Source: CAIVAT01 sp037128705
GTDB lineage: Bacteria > Bacteroidota > Bacteroidia > Bacteroidales > FEN-979
DNA length: 64,000 nucleotides
Assembly (NCBI GenBank): GCA_037128705.1
Contig: JBAXVX010000018.1
Span: forward strand, 18,029-82,028
Direction of reading: 5' to 3'
The notes below the pieces were generated by a model. It ran no database searches. It had not been told where the DNA came from and was given only the letters and a program-made list of their open reading frames with translations. The position numbers and the translations under genes are program-made. Of this stretch, positions 7,558 through 16,886 are shown piece by piece (the stretch's first letter is position 1; the number at the start of each line of letters is the position of its first letter).

Positions 7558-9294
7558 ATGGAAATAGAAAAAGCAATCCTTGACAGGGCGGAAAGATGGC
7601 TCGGTGGTAGTTTTGATGCAGAGACGAAAAAGGCAGTTAAACAGTTGATTGAATCAAACCCGGTTGAACTAACCGATGCATTTTACAGGGATCTTGAATT
7701 CGGAACCGGTGGTCTCAGGGGAATCATGGGTGTTGGAACCAACCGCATGAATAAATATACTGTTGGCATGGCTACCCAGGGCCTGGCCAATTACCTGAAA
7801 CTGATGTTCCCGGATAAAAAGCCGGTTAAAATGGCCATTTCGCATGACAGCCGGAACAACAGCAAATTTTTCGCGCGGATCGTGGCCGAGGTGTTTTCTG
7901 CGAATGGATTTATTGTATATCTCTTTGCTGATCTGCGCCCTACTCCTGAACTCTCTTTTGCCATCAGGCATCTCGGATGTCAAAGTGGTGTCATGGTTAC
8001 CGCTTCTCACAATCCGAAGGAATACAATGGATATAAAGCTTACTGGGATGATGGGGCCCAGATGATTGCCCCGCATGACGAGAATGTCATTAAGGAGGTC
8101 CAGAAGATCACTTCGATTGATGAAGTGATGTGGACTGCTGTACCTGAGAATATTATCAGCATAGGGAAAGAAATTGACCGGGAGTATCTGAACCGGGTTT
8201 TAGCGCTTTCCCTCTCCCCCGAATGCATCCGTCATCAAAGGGATCTGAAAATCGTTTATACGCCGCTGCACGGGTGCGGGCGGGAACTGGTGCCTGAAAT
8301 TCTTTCCATGTATGGATTTGAAAACATCCACATGGTAAGGGAACAGGCCATTGCTGACGGCAATTTTCCAACGGTTCATTCACCAAATCCTGAAGAACAT
8401 AATGCCCTTGACATGGCCATCAACCTGGCCGATGAACTCCAGGCCGACCTCGTGATGGCCACCGATCCCGATGCGGACAGGGTGGGCATTGCGGTTAGAA
8501 ACCATAAAAACGAAATGATTCTCCTCAATGGGAATCAAACCGCCGCCATCCTTTTTTATTACATTCTCAACCGGTGGAAGGAACTGGAAAAACTTAAAGG
8601 GAATGAGTTTATCGTTTCAACCATCGTCACCACCAAACTCCTCTCTCAAATTGCCTCCCATTTTGGCGTCACCTATTTCGAATGCCTTACCGGGTTCAAA
8701 TTCATTGCCGATGTTATCCGGCAAAACGAAAACCATAAAACCTTCATCGTGGGTGGTGAAGAGAGTTATGGATATCTCATTGGTGATTTTGTACGCGACA
8801 AAGATGCGGTAAGCGCCTGTGCCCTGATTGCAGAAACCGCAGCATGGATGGCCGATCAGGGAAAATCATTATTTGATCTGCTTATTGAAATCTATCAAAA
8901 ATTCGGATTCTTCAAAGAATCCCTGATTTCGGTGACCCGAAAAGGAAAAACTGGGGCTGAAGAGATACAGCAAATGATGGTTGACTACCGGAACACCCCT
9001 CCTGTTTCCATAAATAATTCGAAGGTGGTTAAAATCATGGATTATTTGACCGGCATTGAGAAAAACCTTGTTAACGGTAAAACAAATAACATCAACTTAC
9101 CACAGTCAAATGTACTGCAATTCGTTCTTGAAGATGGCAGTGCCATCAGTGTAAGACCTTCCGGCACGGAACCAAAAATCAAATTCTACTTTGGAGTTCG
9201 TGAAAATCTTCGGGACATTACCGAATTTGAGCAGACCGCGCAACGGCTGGATGAAAAAATATCAGGGATCATTGCTTCATTGAAGCTGAAATAG
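7558..9294 (+). CDS. Phosphoglucomutase/phosphomannomutase (PGM2-like)
   Basis: A 578-residue alpha-D-phosphohexomutase of the long PGM2/PgcA type. The phosphoserine motif TASHNPKEYNG has the catalytic Ser at 150. The metal-binding loop DPDADRVG is near residue 303, the sugar-specificity loop GGEESYG near 401, and the phosphate-binding RPSGTEPK near 534. It interconverts hexose 1- and 6-phosphates, feeding UDP-glucose to ugd or GDP-mannose synthesis; which sugar it prefers cannot be read here. Its stop codon is directly followed by the ATG of the next gene. Confidence 0.93.
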   Translation: MEIEKAILDRAERWLGGSFDAETKKAVKQLIESNPVELTDAFYRDLEFGTGGLRGIMGVGTNRMNKYTVGMATQGLANYLKLMFPDKKPVKMAISHDSRNNSKFFARIVAEVFSANGFIVYLFADLRPTPELSFAIRHLGCQSGVMVTASHNPKEYNGYKAYWDDGAQMIAPHDENVIKEVQKITSIDEVMWTAVPENIISIGKEIDREYLNRVLALSLSPECIRHQRDLKIVYTPLHGCGRELVPEILSMYGFENIHMVREQAIADGNFPTVHSPNPEEHNALDMAINLADELQADLVMATDPDADRVGIAVRNHKNEMILLNGNQTAAILFYYILNRWKELEKLKGNEFIVSTIVTTKLLSQIASHFGVTYFECLTGFKFIADVIRQNENHKTFIVGGEESYGYLIGDFVRDKDAVSACALIAETAAWMADQGKSLFDLLIEIYQKFGFFKESLISVTRKGKTGAEEIQQMMVDYRNTPPVSINNSKVVKIMDYLTGIEKNLVNGKTNNINLPQSNVLQFVLEDGSAISVRPSGTEPKIKFYFGVRENLRDITEFEQTAQRLDEKISGIIASLKLK

Positions 9295-11325
9295 ATGCTT
9301 TTCAAGAGGTTGGCGTTTCGTAAAATTGATTTTCCAAACCTGATATATTTCAGATCAGCCTCTATTCTTTTTGCAGGATTCCTCTTTCTCTCCTTCCCCG
9401 TTTGGGGCAGCACCTTTCGGTTTCCCGGATCTCACCATGACGAGCCTAGCACAGATACCATCATCATCAGGAAAGGACGGTATATCCTTTCAAAAAACAC
9501 CTCGATTTATATTCCCCGCGATACGTTTTATGTTGTGTCCCACCGCGTCAAAAACATGGTGGAGGCCAGTGCATACCAGCACTCCAAAGTGTTTTATGAT
9601 ACCATGTACAAGAAATTTTCCCGGAAAAAAATAACGAAAATACTTTATTACCTGGCATTTGTTGAGCCCAAGCAATCGGATTTGCCGGATACTTTGCAGG
9701 TTCTGAAGAGTGTTACACCGTTCGAAGAGTTCAGGGGAAAGATCATCCGGAATATCAGCATTAAGGTTCTGCCCCCATTCGGATCGAACGTGTATGATAC
9801 CTCGCGGCTTGCTGTTACCGGAATCGGCAAAGCACTCAACAGTGTGCATATGAATACCCGAAAATATGTAATCCGCAGGAATCTCCTGTTCAAACCCGGC
9901 GACAGTCTGAATCCATCCCTGTTCGCCGATAACGAGCGGTTATTGAGAAACCTCACGGCCATTGACAACGCCAGGATCATCGTTTCAAAAACCAGCCCGC
10001 AGAGCGATTCCGTTGATCTTGTAATTGTTGCAAAGGATGTATGGTCAATTGGCGTTGATGTGCCTCTCGTAACACCGCAGCAGGTCAGGGTCAGGCTCTT
10101 CGATGCCAATTTCCTTGGATTGGGAGACCAACTGACAAACAGTATGTCACTGGATTTGTATCGTGCCTCCTTTTACCTGTTTGAGGGTGTAGCCTACACC
10201 TATACCAATATAGGGAGTTCCCTCATAAATGCGACCGTAAGTTATATGGCCAATCCTGCCGGTGACCGGAGTTTCCTGCTGCGATTCGACAGGGCTTTCC
10301 TGACCAACCAGACCAAGTGGGCAGGCGGAGCTTTTGCCGCCTATGAAAAAGCTGTGACTGAAACTTCAAATGAAGCCACGGTTGTATCCTTTTTCAACGA
10401 TGAAAGCTTATGGGTTGGCCGTGCATTTTTACTCAAACGTCAAAAGGAGACTTCACGGGCTATAGTTTCAGTGGGTATAAATCGCAGGGATTATGGCTCG
10501 CGGCCGGTTGTGACCATTGATTCAAACAGGAGTTATTATAACCGGTTACAGTTTTTATCTTCATTCTCCCTCTCAAGAAATAATTATTATCTGACCGATT
10601 ACATCCTTGATTTTGGGAAAACAGAGAACCTGCCCTACGGTCATTTGTTTCAGATTACAGTGGGAACTGAACAAAGCGATTTTTATACCCGCTTATATTC
10701 AGGAGTTCATATTTCATTAGGAAACTTTTTTCAAAAAATCGGCTATATCGCCGGCTATATGAAATTTGGCGGATATTTCAACCATTCTTCGTTTGAAGAT
10801 GCCGTAATAAAATTCAACCTCCATTATTTCACCCCACTCATGAAAACCAGGGACAAAAGATTTAAATTCCGTTTATTTTACTCGGCCGATTACCGGTACG
10901 CCTTCAATATGCGATCAAACAACAGCGATTATTATGATGCGAACATGGATTTCGAAATTGACAAGGTTGGGAATGAGGATTACTTTAAAGGGGTGAACAT
11001 CATTACAGGCAAACTTGGTTCAGTTTGCTTCACCCCCTGGTATTTTTACGGGTTCCGTTTTGCAATGATGATGGAATTGCAGTCGGGTTTGGTCGCCCAA
11101 AAAGGGGAATATATATTTAATGAACCTTTATTTAGCAGCATCGGGCTTAGTTTTATAATTAAAAATGACAACCTTGTATTCCCTGCTTTTATTATCTCAG
11201 CCTATTTTTATCCGTCAACCGCCGAAAATTTCAGGCAGGTGCAGTTTATGCTCAATTCCAACCTGAATGCAAATTATTATGATTTCAATGTAAATGCGCC
11301 ACATGCAGAGACATTGGGAAACTGA
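9295..11325 (+). CDS. BamA/TamA-like outer-membrane barrel protein
   Basis: A 676-residue exported protein. A hydrophobic segment at about residues 20-40 fits a signal peptide, although the basic N-region is long, so an internal start is possible. Residues about 185-255 resemble a POTRA domain (RNLLFKPGDSLNPSLFADNE... VDLVIVAKDVWSI). The rest is rich in alternating Tyr/Phe strands and should form a beta-barrel of the surface-antigen type. It starts at the base after the phosphohexomutase stop codon, so the two are probably translated together. The function is unknown; the context suggests surface assembly. Confidence 0.7.
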   Translation: MLFKRLAFRKIDFPNLIYFRSASILFAGFLFLSFPVWGSTFRFPGSHHDEPSTDTIIIRKGRYILSKNTSIYIPRDTFYVVSHRVKNMVEASAYQHSKVFYDTMYKKFSRKKITKILYYLAFVEPKQSDLPDTLQVLKSVTPFEEFRGKIIRNISIKVLPPFGSNVYDTSRLAVTGIGKALNSVHMNTRKYVIRRNLLFKPGDSLNPSLFADNERLLRNLTAIDNARIIVSKTSPQSDSVDLVIVAKDVWSIGVDVPLVTPQQVRVRLFDANFLGLGDQLTNSMSLDLYRASFYLFEGVAYTYTNIGSSLINATVSYMANPAGDRSFLLRFDRAFLTNQTKWAGGAFAAYEKAVTETSNEATVVSFFNDESLWVGRAFLLKRQKETSRAIVSVGINRRDYGSRPVVTIDSNRSYYNRLQFLSSFSLSRNNYYLTDYILDFGKTENLPYGHLFQITVGTEQSDFYTRLYSGVHISLGNFFQKIGYIAGYMKFGGYFNHSSFEDAVIKFNLHYFTPLMKTRDKRFKFRLFYSADYRYAFNMRSNNSDYYDANMDFEIDKVGNEDYFKGVNIITGKLGSVCFTPWYFYGFRFAMMMELQSGLVAQKGEYIFNEPLFSSIGLSFIIKNDNLVFPAFIISAYFYPSTAENFRQVQFMLNSNLNANYYDFNVNAPHAETLGN

Positions 11326-11372
11326 CAAGAACCAAAAAAAACGTAGTTTTACCATTCAATATTTATAACAGA

Positions 11373-11921
11373 ATGAACGAACCCATCCTTAACGCCGGCG
11401 ACGACCCGATCTATTCCAGAAAAGTATTGGAGATGCTCACGGTTGCAAATGAATACTGCCTTTTCCTCGAGAAGGCGGAAGCCTACTCAGAGCTGGAGTT
11501 GCTAAGTTTTCTTCAAAAAATTGCTCCGCTGATCTATTTGAAAAGCATACTGCTTCCTGAAATCGAAGTTTCTGATGACACTGCCGTTGAGCATTACGTG
11601 AACGAGGAGCAATGGGAATCCTTGTTTAACCTGCTTTACAACAAATTTGGAGAGAAAGATCAATTCTATTTCATTGATCTGCATGAGAAAAGCCACACCG
11701 ACCCCGTCAAAGGGAGCCTTGCTGAGTGCTATACGGATATTTACCAGGATCTTAAAGATTTTGTGCTCTTGTACCAGAATCCCTTGAGAGCATTCAAGGA
11801 AAATGCAGTAAAAGAATGCAGGCGTTTGTTTGAAACCCGTTATGGTTATCGCCTTATCAACGCCCAGGCTGCCATTCACTGCATCCAATTTCCTGAAGAT
11901 GACAGCGAGATGATTTTTTAA
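11373..11921 (+). CDS. DUF5063 domain-containing protein
   Basis: A soluble 182-residue acidic, alpha-helical protein matching in layout the DUF5063 family common in Bacteroidota (EYCLFLEKAE..., FLQKIAPLIYLKS, ...CYTDIYQDLKDFV). No catalytic residues can be assigned and its role is unknown. It lies 47 bp after the outer-membrane protein and is followed by an Hpt protein with its own promoter box. Confidence 0.7.
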   Translation: MNEPILNAGDDPIYSRKVLEMLTVANEYCLFLEKAEAYSELELLSFLQKIAPLIYLKSILLPEIEVSDDTAVEHYVNEEQWESLFNLLYNKFGEKDQFYFIDLHEKSHTDPVKGSLAECYTDIYQDLKDFVLLYQNPLRAFKENAVKECRRLFETRYGYRLINAQAAIHCIQFPEDDSEMIF

Positions 11922-11929
11922 TACTTTTG
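11922..11929 (+). promoter_or_regulatory. Promoter -7 box of Hpt gene
   Basis: TACTTTTG is a perfect TAnnTTTG match located right after the DUF5063 stop codon. It overlaps an in-frame TTG (11927), which argues that translation starts at ATG 11945 instead. Confidence 0.55.
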
Positions 11930-11944
11930 CAAAAACAATCTGAC

Positions 11945-12289
11945 ATGATAGACCGTCAAAAGTTCAATGACAATTTTCAGTATTTTGACAAAGAAATTAT
12001 TGTCGAGATCATTGATATATTTTTTTCCGAATATGATGAACGATTCGAAAAATTGCAGAAAAACGTTAATGAGCGAGATTTCACACAATTAAAATTCAAT
12101 GCACACAGTTTAAAAGGTGTCATAGCAAACTTTATGGACCCTGTGACCATCGAACTTTCCCGAAAACTTGATGAGGTGGCAAAAAATCAGGAAGTGGCCG
12201 GACTCGATAAATTGTACGAAGAAATACAGAAAAGTGCCAGTAATCTCAAAGATGAGCTTGGACAGATCAAGAAGGAACTTACTTCCTGA
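11945..12289 (+). CDS. Histidine phosphotransfer (Hpt) domain protein
   Basis: A 114-residue single-domain phosphotransfer protein. The motif FNAHSLKGVIANF (near residue 53) carries the phospho-accepting His followed by the usual SLKG, in a four-helix bundle pattern. Such proteins shuttle phosphate between receivers of hybrid kinases and response regulators. A hybrid kinase with a C-terminal receiver is encoded at 49690-51678, but a link is only a guess. The start was set at ATG 11945 because the upstream TTG lies inside a promoter box. The 3' end overlaps the convergent TPR lipoprotein gene by 11 bp. Confidence 0.82.
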   Translation: MIDRQKFNDNFQYFDKEIIVEIIDIFFSEYDERFEKLQKNVNERDFTQLKFNAHSLKGVIANFMDPVTIELSRKLDEVAKNQEVAGLDKLYEEIQKSASNLKDELGQIKKELTS

Positions 12290-13301
12290 CCTTTGCCTTA
12301 TCAACCCTGTTGAGTCCTTCGATTGCTTTGTCATAGTTCACCATGATCTTTAGTGATCTCTGGTAGTCCTCCATCGCATTTTTATATTCCCCCAACAATT
12401 CGTAGGCATATCCCCGGTTAAAATATGCCTGATAATATCCCGGGTCTTTCTTTAACGATTCAGTGAAGAAGGGGATGGCACGTGAAAAATCGTTGAGATA
12501 AACCAGGTAAATATATCCAATGTTATAGGGCACCTCACGAAAGGAGGTATCCACTTTTCCAAGGTTCTGGTAGGTGGCAATGGCCTTGGTATATTGGCCG
12601 GTCTCCTGATAAAACATTCCAAGCATATACATGGCCTCCTTGCTCTGAGGCCGGATATTCAACGCATTTTTCAGATACAATTCAGCAAGGGGACTCTTCT
12701 TTATCGAATGGAGTTCCCCCAACTGAATATAGGCCTCATAATATTGCTGGTTTTTATCGACAGCCTGCATCAGGTCATCAACGGCATGTATGGTGTCACC
12801 CTGCTCAAGCAAGCCAATGGCTCTGGTGTAATAGGCATCGGCAAAACTTTTGTCGACATCCAGCAGTTGCTTTACAGTTGCATAACAGTTCGGATAATCC
12901 TTAACAATGAGGTACAGTTTAGCCAGTTTAAGAAGGGCCTCCTTATCCCGGGGGTTGAGGGCAATCGCTTTTTTCAGTCCATCCCTGCTGATCTCGGTTT
13001 GTCCCATCAACAGATATATATCAGATAAAGTGATATAATAACCGGTCATTTTATCATCCAGCGAAATGGCCTTCTTGATGTCCTTCAGGGCTTTGTCAAA
13101 CTGATGGTCTACCAGGAGATATTTTGCCCTGCGGTTATAAAGTTCAGGATTTTCTGCATCATCCTCAATTTGCTGATTCAGCACTTCCAGGCGCATCCGG
13201 GTCGTGTCGGAATCCGTTTTTTGCCCGGCGCCATCCCCGCCGCTGCGACAGGCCGACAATGCCATCAGGCCAAGAAAGAGACATGCCACGAATTTTCTCA
13301 T
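12279..13301 (-). CDS. TPR-repeat lipoprotein
   Basis: 340 residues with a lipoprotein signal peptide (MRKFVACLFLGLMALSAC; lipobox Cys18) followed by about seven to eight tetratricopeptide repeats from residue 45 to 325 (for example FADAYYTRAIGLLEQGD, YYQAYFNRGYAYELLGEY). It is probably anchored in a membrane facing the periplasm, with a protein-protein scaffold role. It is upstream of no obvious partner and lies next to recA on the same strand. A specific function cannot be given. Confidence 0.85.
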   Translation of the reverse strand: MRKFVACLFLGLMALSACRSGGDGAGQKTDSDTTRMRLEVLNQQIEDDAENPELYNRRAKYLLVDHQFDKALKDIKKAISLDDKMTGYYITLSDIYLLMGQTEISRDGLKKAIALNPRDKEALLKLAKLYLIVKDYPNCYATVKQLLDVDKSFADAYYTRAIGLLEQGDTIHAVDDLMQAVDKNQQYYEAYIQLGELHSIKKSPLAELYLKNALNIRPQSKEAMYMLGMFYQETGQYTKAIATYQNLGKVDTSFREVPYNIGYIYLVYLNDFSRAIPFFTESLKKDPGYYQAYFNRGYAYELLGEYKNAMEDYQRSLKIMVNYDKAIEGLNRVDKAKVRK

Positions 13302-13331
13302 GTACGAACAATTACAATTTCTAAGGAAAGG

Positions 13332-14336
13332 TTATTTTTTGGGATTCAGCACCTCCCTGATTTTCGCTTCCAGTTCATCGGCCAGTTCCGGATTATCCTG
13401 CAGGATCTTCTTTACTGCATCCCTGCCCTGTCCCAGTTTTGTATCCCCATAACTAAACCACGACCCGCTTTTCTTGATCACGTTCATTTCAGTGGCAAGA
13501 TCAATAATTTCGAATGGCCGGGATATTCCTTCACCGAAAATGATGTCAAATTCAGCTTTGCGAAAGGGCGGGGCAACCTTGTTTTTCACCACCTTGACCT
13601 TTACATGATTTCCGACAACATCATCGCCCTCCTTTAATTGCGTTTGCCTCCTTATGTCGAGACGAACAGAAGCATAGAACTTGAGCGCATTTCCACCCGT
13701 AGTGGTTTCGGGATTTCCAAACATCACACCGATCTTCTCCCGGAGCTGGTTTATGAAAATGCAGCAAGTGGCTGTTTTGCTGATAGTCGAGGTCAGTTTA
13801 CGGAGTGCCTGTGACATGAGCCGCGCCTGTAACCCCATTTTTGAATCACCCATCTCCCCCTCAATTTCACTCTTTGGGGTCAGGGCGGCTACAGAGTCAA
13901 TTACGATGATGTCAATCGCACCCGACCTGATCAGATTTTCAGTAATTTCAAGGGCCTGTTCTCCATTGTCAGGCTGTGAAACAAGTAAATTCTCAACATC
14001 AACGCCAAGTTTCTGTGCATAAAACCGGTCAAAGGCATGTTCAGCATCAATGAAGGCGGCTATTCCGCCCGCTTTTTGGGATTCAGCAATTGCATGGAGG
14101 GCAAGCGTTGTCTTTCCCGACGACTCAGGCCCATATATTTCAGTCACCCTCCCTTTAGGTAATCCTCCTATTCCAAGGGCGGCGTCCAATCCGATGGATC
14201 CGGTTGAAATCACATCCACAGCTTCAATGGCATTGTCGCCCAACCGCATGATGGTTCCTTTGCCGTATGTTTTTTCCAGTTTGTCCAGGGTAAGCTGTAA
14301 GGCCTTCACCTTTTCTTTGTTCACTTCATTTGCCAT
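13332..14336 (-). CDS. recA: Recombinase RecA
   Basis: 334 residues. Walker A GPESSGKTT is at 69-77, and the motifs AFIDAEHAFD, LRKLTSTISKT and INQLREKIGVMFGNPETTTGG (DNA-binding loop 2) are all present. The C-terminal acidic tail is short. The Shine-Dalgarno GGAGG lies 8 bases before the ATG. RecA filaments catalyse strand exchange and trigger self-cleavage of LexA-like proteins, such as the S24 repressor at 3336-4139. No copy of that repressor's operator is visible before recA. An inverted repeat lies between bcp and recA. Confidence 0.98.
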   Translation of the reverse strand: MANEVNKEKVKALQLTLDKLEKTYGKGTIMRLGDNAIEAVDVISTGSIGLDAALGIGGLPKGRVTEIYGPESSGKTTLALHAIAESQKAGGIAAFIDAEHAFDRFYAQKLGVDVENLLVSQPDNGEQALEITENLIRSGAIDIIVIDSVAALTPKSEIEGEMGDSKMGLQARLMSQALRKLTSTISKTATCCIFINQLREKIGVMFGNPETTTGGNALKFYASVRLDIRRQTQLKEGDDVVGNHVKVKVVKNKVAPPFRKAEFDIIFGEGISRPFEIIDLATEMNVIKKSGSWFSYGDTKLGQGRDAVKKILQDNPELADELEAKIREVLNPKK

Positions 14337-14358
14337 GATTTTTTTCCTCCATTTTTGG

Positions 14359-14378
14359 CGACGTGCGGTAACACGTCG
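14359..14378. repeat. Inverted repeat in the bcp-recA gap
   Basis: Perfect 7-bp arms CGACGTG/CACGTCG surround a 6-base loop, about 20 bp upstream of the recA start. It could form an RNA hairpin in a transcript entering recA, or act as a protein site. There is no U-run, so it is not a standard terminator. Confidence 0.5.
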
Positions 14379-14384
14379 TTTCCG

Positions 14385-14849
14385 TTAGTACCCTAATTCT
14401 TTCAGGATTTGGGCGGTATGGTTTTTTGTATCGACTTTGGTAAAAATATGTGCAATTTTACCGGCCTCATCAATGATAAAAGTCATCCGGTTAATTCCAT
14501 CATATTCCTTTCCATACAATTTCTTCCTCCCCCAAACGCCATAATCCATGATGATTTTTCTTGCTTTATCGGGGATGATGGCAAAAGGTAAACCAAATTT
14601 CTCAGAAAAATTTTTATGTGATCGTTCATCATCTGCACTCACGCCGATGATTTTGAACTCTTTCTCATTGAGAACATGATAGTTATCCCTTAGGTTACAG
14701 GCTTCTGCAGTACAACCGGGAGTATTATCTTTCGGGTAAAAATAGAGGATCACTTTACTTCCCCTGAAATCAGCAAGAGATATCCTGTTTCCATGTTGAT
14801 CTACCGCGTCAATATCCGGTGCGTCGTCGCCTTTTTTAAGTGTTGCCAT
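14385..14849 (-). CDS. bcp: Thioredoxin-dependent thiol peroxidase (Bcp/PrxQ)
   Basis: A 154-residue peroxiredoxin of the Bcp/PrxQ group. The motif PKDNTPGCTAEACNLRD contains peroxidatic Cys46 and a second Cys51 five residues later, the arrangement of atypical two-Cys enzymes such as E. coli Bcp. It reduces hydrogen peroxide and organic peroxides using thioredoxin in the cytoplasm. It lies between nth and recA on the same strand, a loose cluster of oxidative and DNA-damage functions. Confidence 0.95.
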   Translation of the reverse strand: MATLKKGDDAPDIDAVDQHGNRISLADFRGSKVILYFYPKDNTPGCTAEACNLRDNYHVLNEKEFKIIGVSADDERSHKNFSEKFGLPFAIIPDKARKIIMDYGVWGRKKLYGKEYDGINRMTFIIDEAGKIAHIFTKVDTKNHTAQILKELGY

Positions 14850-14974
14850 GATCAGCCAATTGTTTCATTACCAATTAAACGAATGGGTATTTAAGTAACC
14901 TCAAAGGATCAGTTGGTCAGAATTCAAAATTATGCATTAATGGTGTAAAAGTCTTGAAATGGACCCTTGAGTTA

Positions 14975-15628
14975 TCAACAAGTTTTTGTGGTCTTATCCG
15001 TCAGATAGAACTTGCAGGTGGTCTTTAATCCGCATTCTGAACACCTGGGCTTACGTGCCGTGCAGATATACCTGCCGTGTAAAATCAGCCAGTGATGTGC
15101 GATGGAGCGAAGGTTTTCAGGAATGTACCGGATCAGTTGCTGCTCCGTTTGCAATGGCGTTCGGGCATTGGTTGTCAAACCAAGTCTTGCTGAAACGCGA
15201 AAAACATGCGTATCCACTGCAAGGGTGGGTTGATGATAAATCACGGCGGCAAGAACATTCGCCGATTTTCGACCAATTCCCGGAAGTTTTTGAAGTTCGT
15301 TAATATCGGAGGGCATGACTCCATCATATTCTTCTGTAAGCTTCCTTGCCATTCCTATCAGGCTTTTTGTCTTGTTATTGGGATAGGTACAACTGCGGAT
15401 CAATTCAAAAACCTGTGAAGAATCGGCCGCCGCCAGTGACCATGCATCGGGAAAATTCCTGAAAAAGGCCGGGGTGATCAGGTTCACACGCTTATCGGTA
15501 CACTGTGCAGACAGGATAACGGCAACCGCCAACTGGTATGGACTGGTATAGATGAGTTCCGTTTCAGCCTGTGGCCGGTGCTCCTGAAAATATTCCAGGA
15601 CGAGTCGGAATCTTTCTTCTTTGCGCAT
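14975..15628 (-). CDS. nth: Endonuclease III
   Basis: A 217-residue DNA glycosylase/AP lyase that removes oxidised pyrimidines. The helix-hairpin-helix LQKLPGIGRKSANV carries the catalytic Lys. The catalytic Asp is in AVDTHVFRVSARLGL, and the C-terminal 4Fe-4S loop has the C-x6-C-x2-C-x5-C spacing (CTARKPRCSECGLKTTC). Length is as in the family. Confidence 0.96.
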   Translation of the reverse strand: MRKEERFRLVLEYFQEHRPQAETELIYTSPYQLAVAVILSAQCTDKRVNLITPAFFRNFPDAWSLAAADSSQVFELIRSCTYPNNKTKSLIGMARKLTEEYDGVMPSDINELQKLPGIGRKSANVLAAVIYHQPTLAVDTHVFRVSARLGLTTNARTPLQTEQQLIRYIPENLRSIAHHWLILHGRYICTARKPRCSECGLKTTCKFYLTDKTTKTC

Positions 15629-15652
15629 GAGTTCAGATTGAAACAGGTGGGT

Positions 15653-16798
15653 TTATTTTAGCCCTCCCCTTAGAATGGTAACCGATCCCTTGAAAATATC
15701 ATCCCGGAACTGTCCCTGGCATTTTAAAATATAAAAGTAGGTTCCGTCCGAAAGGTTTGCTCCATCCCAGTCACCGCTCATATAATTGGTCTTTGCATAA
15801 ACCTTCCGACCCCAACGGTCAAAAGCAACAAACTCATTGCTCAGGTAAGCCCGTCCGAAGTCTTTGTCTTTCGATTCACCATTGAGCGTGATCTGGAACT
15901 TGTCGTTGATGCCATCTCCATTGGGAGTGAAGACATTGGGGATCTTGAGTTCTGTGGTTTTCACGATCAGGTCATGTTCGATGATGGTGTCACACCCGTT
16001 GATATCCGTGAACAGGAGTTGAATCTGGAATTTACCGGTTTGATTGTTGAGTATCACCTCCTCAGTATAGGAATGACTTGCCGGATTCAGGTTGGGAATC
16101 TTGGTGCTGTCAGCGAAATCCCAGGTCCAGTTAGTTATGTATTTTGTCATGGAATCCGGAAAAATGACCTGGATATTTGGATTGGTCAAATAGATCGTAT
16201 CGCTAGGGATAAAATCAAAATCCACTTTGGGAGCCTTCAAAACATCAACAAAGTAGGTACTGTCGAGCGAACATCCCAATGAATCCGTTGCTATAAAAGT
16301 GTAATGACCGCGACAAAGTCCAAAGACAATGGTATCCTGCGAAAAACCTCCATTCCAGTCATAAATATAGGGAGGATAATTTTTAAATTGCGTTCCCCCT
16401 GAAACACGTACTTTAAATTGACCTTTGCAGTCTCTCGGGCATCCCAGCGGATTGTACCGGTAAAGTGTGTCGATCTTCATTTTAGGGTGCATTCGCAATT
16501 GTGCGTCATTGCTGGTATCTGCAATTCCATCAACCATGATGATGCAACGGTAATAACCCTGGGAATTGCCGGATACCCGCCTGATGGCATACAGTGAATC
16601 TGAGGCACCCGCGATGTCAATGAAATTCTTTTGCCAACGGTACGAAACTTTACCGGTATAATGGCCGGTAATAACCGTGGTAAAGGCTACACTGTCACCA
16701 AAGCAGACAATGGTATCTGCCGGTTTAATGACCACAGTTACCTGGCTCATGGCCGAAAAACAGGATAGAAAGGAAAAAAGCAAAAGGAGATGTTTCAT
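15653..16798 (-). CDS. PKD/Ig-like secreted protein with type IX secretion C-terminal domain
   Basis: 381 residues from the preferred start, where MKHLLLLFSFLSCFSAMSQ makes a clean signal peptide; an in-frame start 51 bases upstream (16849) would bury it. Residues about 20-100 look Ig-like with a Cys pair, about 100-190 contain a Cys-rich SprB-like repeat segment, and about 190-280 are PKD-like. The last 90 residues (PNVFTPNGDGIND..., FDRWGRKVY, DGTYFYIL) are the CHU_C / type B sorting domain of the type IX system. The product is therefore probably delivered to or through the cell surface. The binding target is unknown. Confidence 0.85.
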   Translation of the reverse strand: MKHLLLLFSFLSCFSAMSQVTVVIKPADTIVCFGDSVAFTTVITGHYTGKVSYRWQKNFIDIAGASDSLYAIRRVSGNSQGYYRCIIMVDGIADTSNDAQLRMHPKMKIDTLYRYNPLGCPRDCKGQFKVRVSGGTQFKNYPPYIYDWNGGFSQDTIVFGLCRGHYTFIATDSLGCSLDSTYFVDVLKAPKVDFDFIPSDTIYLTNPNIQVIFPDSMTKYITNWTWDFADSTKIPNLNPASHSYTEEVILNNQTGKFQIQLLFTDINGCDTIIEHDLIVKTTELKIPNVFTPNGDGINDKFQITLNGESKDKDFGRAYLSNEFVAFDRWGRKVYAKTNYMSGDWDGANLSDGTYFYILKCQGQFRDDIFKGSVTILRGGLK

Positions 16799-16886
16799 CT
16801 GGGACAACAATACGGCCACAAAAATAAGAAATTCTTTGAATCGGGCCATTTAAACAATAACGCTGGTTACAATGAATTTGGTATGA

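Noticed and set aside
11927..11944. TTG start adding six residues to the Hpt protein
   Set aside because: The TTG is part of a perfect TAnnTTTG promoter box; ATG 11945 gives a normal Hpt domain.
14972..14980. TTATCAACA, one base from a DnaA box (possible replication origin)
   Set aside because: Single isolated copy overlapping the nth 3' end; no cluster, no AT-rich unwinding region, no dnaA or origin-type neighbours.
16799..16849. Upstream start for the type IX secreted protein
   Set aside because: It would place 17 residues before a complete signal peptide that begins at ATG 16798.
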